Assembly: GCF_042684705.1 (NCBI RefSeq)
Contig: NZ_JBHULZ010000023.1
Location: 372,001-436,000 of the forward strand
Length of the DNA stretch: 64,000 nucleotides
Source of the DNA: Mesonia sediminis
Lineage (GTDB): Bacteria; Bacteroidota; Bacteroidia; Flavobacteriales; Flavobacteriaceae
Direction: 5' to 3'
Positions 60,085 to 64,000 of the stretch are shown here, piece after piece. The notes under the pieces are model-generated. The model saw nothing but the letters and a program-made list of their open reading frames with translations, was not told the DNA's origin and did no database searches. The position numbers and the translations under genes are program-made. Numbering within the stretch: position 1 is the stretch's first letter; every line of letters begins with the position of its first letter.

Positions 60085-63000
60085 ATGGAATCAACTTTTA
60101 CAAGTTATGCCGAGCCTTTTAAGCCGCAAATTATAGCTATAGGAGCCAGTGCCGGTGGTCTCGAAACGCTACAAAGTTTCTTTAGAAATCTTCCGAAATC
60201 TGATATAAACGCCTATGTAATAATTCAGCATCTCTCCCCCAATTTTGAAAGTATGATGGCAGAGTTGCTAGAAAAATTCACCCATCTTACAATAAAAAAA
60301 ATTGAAGATAAAGAGTGTATAAAGCCAAAACATATTTACCTCATCCCTCCACAATATAATGCCGAAATTATAGACGGATGTTTTAAACTTATGGCTAAGC
60401 CAAAGGGCAACACAATGAATTTCCCTATAGATATTTTATTTAATTCGCTGGCTAAATACAAAAAAGAAAAAGCTATTGGAATTATTCTTAGTGGTACAGG
60501 AAGTGACGGCACACGTGGTCTTAAAACTATAAAAGAGTGTGAAGGATTAATTATGGTTCAAGATCCTGAAGAAGCTAAATTCGATGGCATGCCCAGAAGT
60601 GCCATAAAAACTGGTTTAGCTGATTTTATTCTACCAGTAGACCAAATGGGGAAAGAACTTAAGCATTTCATAAAAAACAGTTTTGCTAACCCTCTAATGA
60701 AATATCAAGAAATTGAATATGACAAGGAAGCTATAAAAAAAATTCTACATTTGGTAGATCAAAAAACAAATTTAGATTTTTCTAATTATAAGTATGCTAC
60801 GCTTTCCAGAAGGCTAATTAGAAGGTTTCAAGTTTGCAAATGCAACACATTTCAAGAATACCAAGATTATGTAGAAGAAAACAAAGCTGAACTACATCTA
60901 CTCGCTAAAGAGTTTTTAATTGGTGTCACGCAATTTTTTAGAGACGAAGAAGTGTGGATAAAATTGCAAGATGAAATTATACCACAGGTGGTGGCAAAAA
61001 TCAAACCTAATGAGACACTAAAAATTTGGGACATAGCTTGCAGTACTGGCGAAGAAGCCTATTCCATTGCTATATTAGTAAACGAGGAGATTGAACACCA
61101 AGAAAAAAATGTAAAGGTTAAAATTTTTGCAACAGATGTATCTCAAGATTTTTTAAATATTGCCAGTACAGGAATTTATCCAGAAAGCATTGCTGCAGAA
61201 ATGGATCCTTATTTATTGAATAAATATTTTACGCATACACATCAAGGTTATAGGGTGGTAGAGAAAATTAGAAATCACGTAATTTTCTCTCAGCATAATC
61301 TCTTAAAAAACCCCCCTTTCGGACAAATGGAAATGGTTTTTTGCAGAAATTTACTGATCTATTTTCAAAACAAAATACAAAATCAAAGCCTAGATATTCT
61401 TCATTTTTGCTTGAACAAAGAAGGTTATTTAATATTAGGTACAAGCGAAACCCTCCATTCTCATAATGAACACTTTAAATATGTTGATCGCAAATTAAGA
61501 ATTTTTCAAAATCAAAATCCAACAGAAAGATTACAAAACACCCCTGATCTTAGGAACAATACTCAAAAGATGATTAAAACCACGCCTAAAAGTGATACTT
61601 CTATAATTCAGCATTCAACACGTAATAAAACTAAAAATAATTTACAGTTTTTAGATCTTTTCAATGAGTTGATTTTAGAACAATTCAACTCAGCTGCCGT
61701 ATATATCGATGAAGAATTTACTATCTTACAAGGCATAGGAGATTTTAAGAGATATGCTCAATTACCTGAAAAAGGATTTAGCGTCAACCTATTAGATATG
61801 TTGAATGATAGTTTTAAAAAATTAATAAAATCTGGGGTATATAGAGCTAGAAAGACCAGAGAAAAGCAGCTATTTTCTCAATTGAAAGTAGGAGATTTAA
61901 CCGAGGATAAATCGGTGAAAATAATCATTAAACCTATAGAAAATCTAGTAGGTAACTCCTCAACTCATTTTGTTATCTGCTTTGCTGAAGAAGAATTTGA
62001 TAAAAATCAAAAGGCTACTAGAATTGAAGTCAGCAACCAAACTATCGAACAAGAATATATAAAGCAATTAGAGGAAGAATTAAAAGATGTAAAACTTGAG
62101 CTTCAAACATCTTTATCTAATTTAGAGACTAGTAATGAAGAGCTTCAAGCCGCGAACGAAGAACTATTGGCTTCTAATGAGGAATTGCAAAGTACTAATG
62201 AAGAATTGCAAAGCGTTAACGAGGAAATTAATACTGTAAATGCAGAAAATATACAAAAGGTTGATGATCTCGAGCAATTGAATTCAGATATGAACAATTT
62301 ACTAGAAAGCACCAATATAGGTACCATTTTTTTAGACAAAGAGTTATGTATCCGTAAATTCACACCTGCAATAAACAAACATTTTAATTTTATAGAGAGC
62401 GATATTGGACGTCCTATCCATCATTTTACTGGTGCTTTTAACAAACGATCAAAAAATAAAATTGTAGAAAAGTGTAAACGCGTGTTGAAAAACGGTGGTG
62501 TAATCGAGAAAAAAATTTTAACCCAAGATGGGACTAATTATCTACAACGTGTTTCTCCATTCTTTGATTCTAATGGTAATAAAAATGGTGTAGTAATTAC
62601 TTATATTAACATAGAGTCTTTAGAAGAAGCTAAACGCAAACTAATGCTCAGCGAAAAAAGATTTAAATCATTTTACGAAGAAGACCCGGTAATGCATTTT
62701 AGTGTAGACCCAATTACATCAAAAATAATTCATTGTAATCAAGAAGCTGCAGAAACCTTAGAATTTGCTAGTAAGGAAGAATTAAAAAACATCAATTTCT
62801 TTAATCTTTACAAGAATAAGCAACAACTCAAGGCGCTTAAGTTTGAAAAACTATTTAAAGAAGAAAGCGAGCTTAAAAATGTAGAACTTGAAATGTGTTC
62901 AAAAACAGGGAAAACCATTCCAATAATGCTTAATTTCACGGTAGAATATGATGAATTCGATAAGCCTATTCTTAACCGATTTACTTGTATAGATATTACC

Positions 63001-63726
63001 GAACTTAAAAAAACACAAAAAGCCTTAAGCAAACAAAAGAAAAACCTAGAACGCACAAATAAAGATTTAGAACAATTTGTGTCTATCTGCTCACATGACT
63101 TACAAGAGCCTTTAGCCACAATTAAGTTTGCTAGCGATGTTATAAATAAAGTGTACGCTAAAGAATTAGATGAAAAAGCAAAAACCTATATTACCTATAT
63201 CGATCAAGCTTGCGACCGACTTTCAGAGCAAATCAAAGCATTGTTAGAACATTCTCGAATTGGTAGAGATTCTGAAAAAAAACTTATAGATACCCAAGAA
63301 TTGGTCGAAGTAGTAAAGTATGATCTTGGTAAACGCATTAAAGAAACAAATGCCAAAGTATTTGTTGGTGACTTACCAAAAATTCGTGGCTACGAAGTTG
63401 AATTACGACTACTTTTCCAAAACCTATTAAGTAATGCTATAAAGTATAAAGATAAAAATCGCGACCCAGAAATTAGAATTTCTTCTTATCAAGATGGTAA
63501 ATACCGGGTCTTTTCAATTACCGATAACGGAATTGGTATACCTAAAGAAAATCAAAAACAAATTTTTGATATTTTCAATCGGGTACCTACAGAAGAAAAA
63601 TACGAAGGAACGGGCGTTGGGTTAGCACACGTAGAAAAAATTATTAGCTTGCATAAGGGAAGTATTTGGGTTGATTCTCAACCAGGTGCAGGTAGTACAT
63701 TTTATTTTAAATTGAAAGAAAAGTAA
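60085..63726 (+). CDS. CheB-CheR-PAS-histidine kinase hybrid
   Basis: 1213 residues. CheB methylesterase domain (about 10-190) with IGASAGGLETL (catalytic Ser), QHLSPNFESMMAELL (His) and IILSGTGSDGTRGL (Asp), but no receiver domain. CheR methyltransferase (about 215-480) with IWDIACSTGEEAYSIAI (SAM site) and VFCRNLLIYFQ. A signalling coiled coil with NEEL repeats (about 665-735), two PAS domains (about 740-850 and 865-980), HisKA with phospho-acceptor His in CSHDLQEPL (about residue 1004), and HATPase_c with NLLSNAIKY, DNGIGIP and GTGVGLA. Cytoplasmic, no transmembrane segment. The start is ATG 60085; TTG 60082 is adjacent. Probably transmits a PAS-sensed signal; no chemotaxis genes nearby. 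Confidence 0.95.
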   Translation: MESTFTSYAEPFKPQIIAIGASAGGLETLQSFFRNLPKSDINAYVIIQHLSPNFESMMAELLEKFTHLTIKKIEDKECIKPKHIYLIPPQYNAEIIDGCFKLMAKPKGNTMNFPIDILFNSLAKYKKEKAIGIILSGTGSDGTRGLKTIKECEGLIMVQDPEEAKFDGMPRSAIKTGLADFILPVDQMGKELKHFIKNSFANPLMKYQEIEYDKEAIKKILHLVDQKTNLDFSNYKYATLSRRLIRRFQVCKCNTFQEYQDYVEENKAELHLLAKEFLIGVTQFFRDEEVWIKLQDEIIPQVVAKIKPNETLKIWDIACSTGEEAYSIAILVNEEIEHQEKNVKVKIFATDVSQDFLNIASTGIYPESIAAEMDPYLLNKYFTHTHQGYRVVEKIRNHVIFSQHNLLKNPPFGQMEMVFCRNLLIYFQNKIQNQSLDILHFCLNKEGYLILGTSETLHSHNEHFKYVDRKLRIFQNQNPTERLQNTPDLRNNTQKMIKTTPKSDTSIIQHSTRNKTKNNLQFLDLFNELILEQFNSAAVYIDEEFTILQGIGDFKRYAQLPEKGFSVNLLDMLNDSFKKLIKSGVYRARKTREKQLFSQLKVGDLTEDKSVKIIIKPIENLVGNSSTHFVICFAEEEFDKNQKATRIEVSNQTIEQEYIKQLEEELKDVKLELQTSLSNLETSNEELQAANEELLASNEELQSTNEELQSVNEEINTVNAENIQKVDDLEQLNSDMNNLLESTNIGTIFLDKELCIRKFTPAINKHFNFIESDIGRPIHHFTGAFNKRSKNKIVEKCKRVLKNGGVIEKKILTQDGTNYLQRVSPFFDSNGNKNGVVITYINIESLEEAKRKLMLSEKRFKSFYEEDPVMHFSVDPITSKIIHCNQEAAETLEFASKEELKNINFFNLYKNKQQLKALKFEKLFKEESELKNVELEMCSKTGKTIPIMLNFTVEYDEFDKPILNRFTCIDITELKKTQKALSKQKKNLERTNKDLEQFVSICSHDLQEPLATIKFASDVINKVYAKELDEKAKTYITYIDQACDRLSEQIKALLEHSRIGRDSEKKLIDTQELVEVVKYDLGKRIKETNAKVFVGDLPKIRGYEVELRLLFQNLLSNAIKYKDKNRDPEIRISSYQDGKYRVFSITDNGIGIPKENQKQIFDIFNRVPTEEKYEGTGVGLAHVEKIISLHKGSIWVDSQPGAGSTFYFKLKEK
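62134..62238 (+). repeat. Five 21-bp repeats encoding NEEL heptads
   Basis: Within the kinase gene, NEE(L/I) codons recur every 21 bp at 62134, 62155, 62176, 62197 and 62218, encoding heptad-like repeats (NEELQAA, NEELLAS, NEELQST, NEELQSV, NEEINTV). They form the coiled signalling helix common to CheB/CheR-PAS kinases. The gene is intact. Confidence 0.85.
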
Positions 63727-64000
63727 TTGAAAAAACACAAAGAAACTATTTTATCCAATTGTGATCGTGAGCCTATACATTTAATCAATCACATTCAGCC
63801 CTTTGGTACGCTGTTAGTACTTGATGAAAAATCCTTAAAGGTAATTCAATGTGCAAAAAATGCATCGGAATACTTAGTCTTTACGGAAACATTTATCGGT
63901 AAAAAAATTAGCTTCTTAATAGGAAAAGAACTAGAGCAAAGCATTGCAAATTTTAATCTTGGCAGTAAAAATCGTCTTGAATTTAGTGGAAAAGTTAATG
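63727..64000 (+). CDS. Bacteriophytochrome (start only; 3' truncated by window)
   Basis: The first ~91 residues are visible. NCDREPIHLINHIQPFG followed by TLLVLDEKSLKVIQCAKNAS matches the N-terminal PAS_2 domain of bacteriophytochromes, and Cys12 sits where biliverdin is attached in that family. A red/far-red photoreceptor histidine kinase is the expected product; the GAF, PHY and output domains lie beyond the window. The start is TTG at 63727, immediately after the kinase TAA stop and in the same frame; no ATG is available. Probably cotranscribed with the preceding kinase. Confidence 0.85.
   Translation, partial: MKKHKETILSNCDREPIHLINHIQPFGTLLVLDEKSLKVIQCAKNASEYLVFTETFIGKKISFLIGKELEQSIANFNLGSKNRLEFSGKVN

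Noticed and set aside
62145..62378. Minus-strand Ser-rich open frame
   Set aside because: Antisense image of the NEEL coiled-coil repeats in the kinase gene.
1..64000. Search for CRISPR arrays, tRNA, rRNA, insertion sequences and prophage genes
   Set aside because: No regular spaced repeats, cloverleaf-type sequences, transposase or phage structural genes were seen on either strand.

Overview
The window is a chromosomal segment of a low-GC member of the Bacteroidetes, most likely a marine Flavobacteriaceae. Supporting this are Bacteroidetes-type promoters (TTG, about 19 nt, then TAnnTTTG), a type IX secretion sorting domain, CarboxypepD_reg-type TonB receptors, a YtxJ bacilliredoxin, a CCC-motif membrane protein, a 6S-Flavo-like RNA between zapA and rny, and a trimethylamine monooxygenase of the type found in marine bacteria. 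Most of the window is core chromosome. I see no prophage, insertion sequence, CRISPR array, rRNA or tRNA.

Layout. 1-9.6 kb: a partial thioredoxin-fold protein; a minus-strand operon nrdB - hotdog thioesterase - nrdA behind a cobalamin riboswitch; a small transaldolase; a short-chain dehydrogenase; SRP RNA (minus strand); two surface lipoproteins; a lone NUMOD4/HNH endonuclease. 9.6-18.6 kb: glyA-DUF2059, fumarylacetoacetase, an ankyrin protein, an EamA transporter, a Tmm-like flavin monooxygenase, a scar of two decayed genes (deaminase and ECF sigma), a lipoprotein and YtxJ. 18.6-31.8 kb: clpB, an acyltransferase, sbcD-sbcC, a VanX-like dipeptidase with an M3 peptidase, rny, 6S RNA, zapA and a coiled-coil partner. 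31.8-42 kb: an M23 peptidase overlapping a TonB receptor, a cysteine desulfurase, a thrombospondin-repeat lipoprotein, an Smr protein, a T9SS substrate and two small membrane proteins. 42-55 kb: rpsA with a structured leader, yaaA, a second TonB receptor, rluD-PASTA, ddl-coaD-M14 peptidase, the nudix/pyrE head-to-head pair and birA. 55-64 kb: rsfS-ftsH, then LUD-cdsA-psd-acbp (membrane lipid synthesis), then a CheB/CheR/PAS/histidine-kinase hybrid followed directly by the start of a bacteriophytochrome gene.

How genes work together. The nrd operon makes an oxygen-dependent class I ribonucleotide reductase whose transcript begins with a B12 aptamer, so it is probably turned down when B12 can support a class II enzyme encoded elsewhere. 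cdsA and psd are consecutive-pathway enzymes of phosphatidylethanolamine synthesis and share an operon with an acyl-CoA-binding protein. zapA and its coiled-coil neighbour belong to cell division. The last two genes look like a light-sensing or signalling module.

The most interesting items are the B12 riboswitch on an RNR operon with an embedded thioesterase, the kinase-phytochrome pair separated by one in-frame stop codon, the inverted repeat around the 6S RNA, the rpsA leader, and the deaminase/sigma scar. I found no clearly new multi-gene defence or mobile system.
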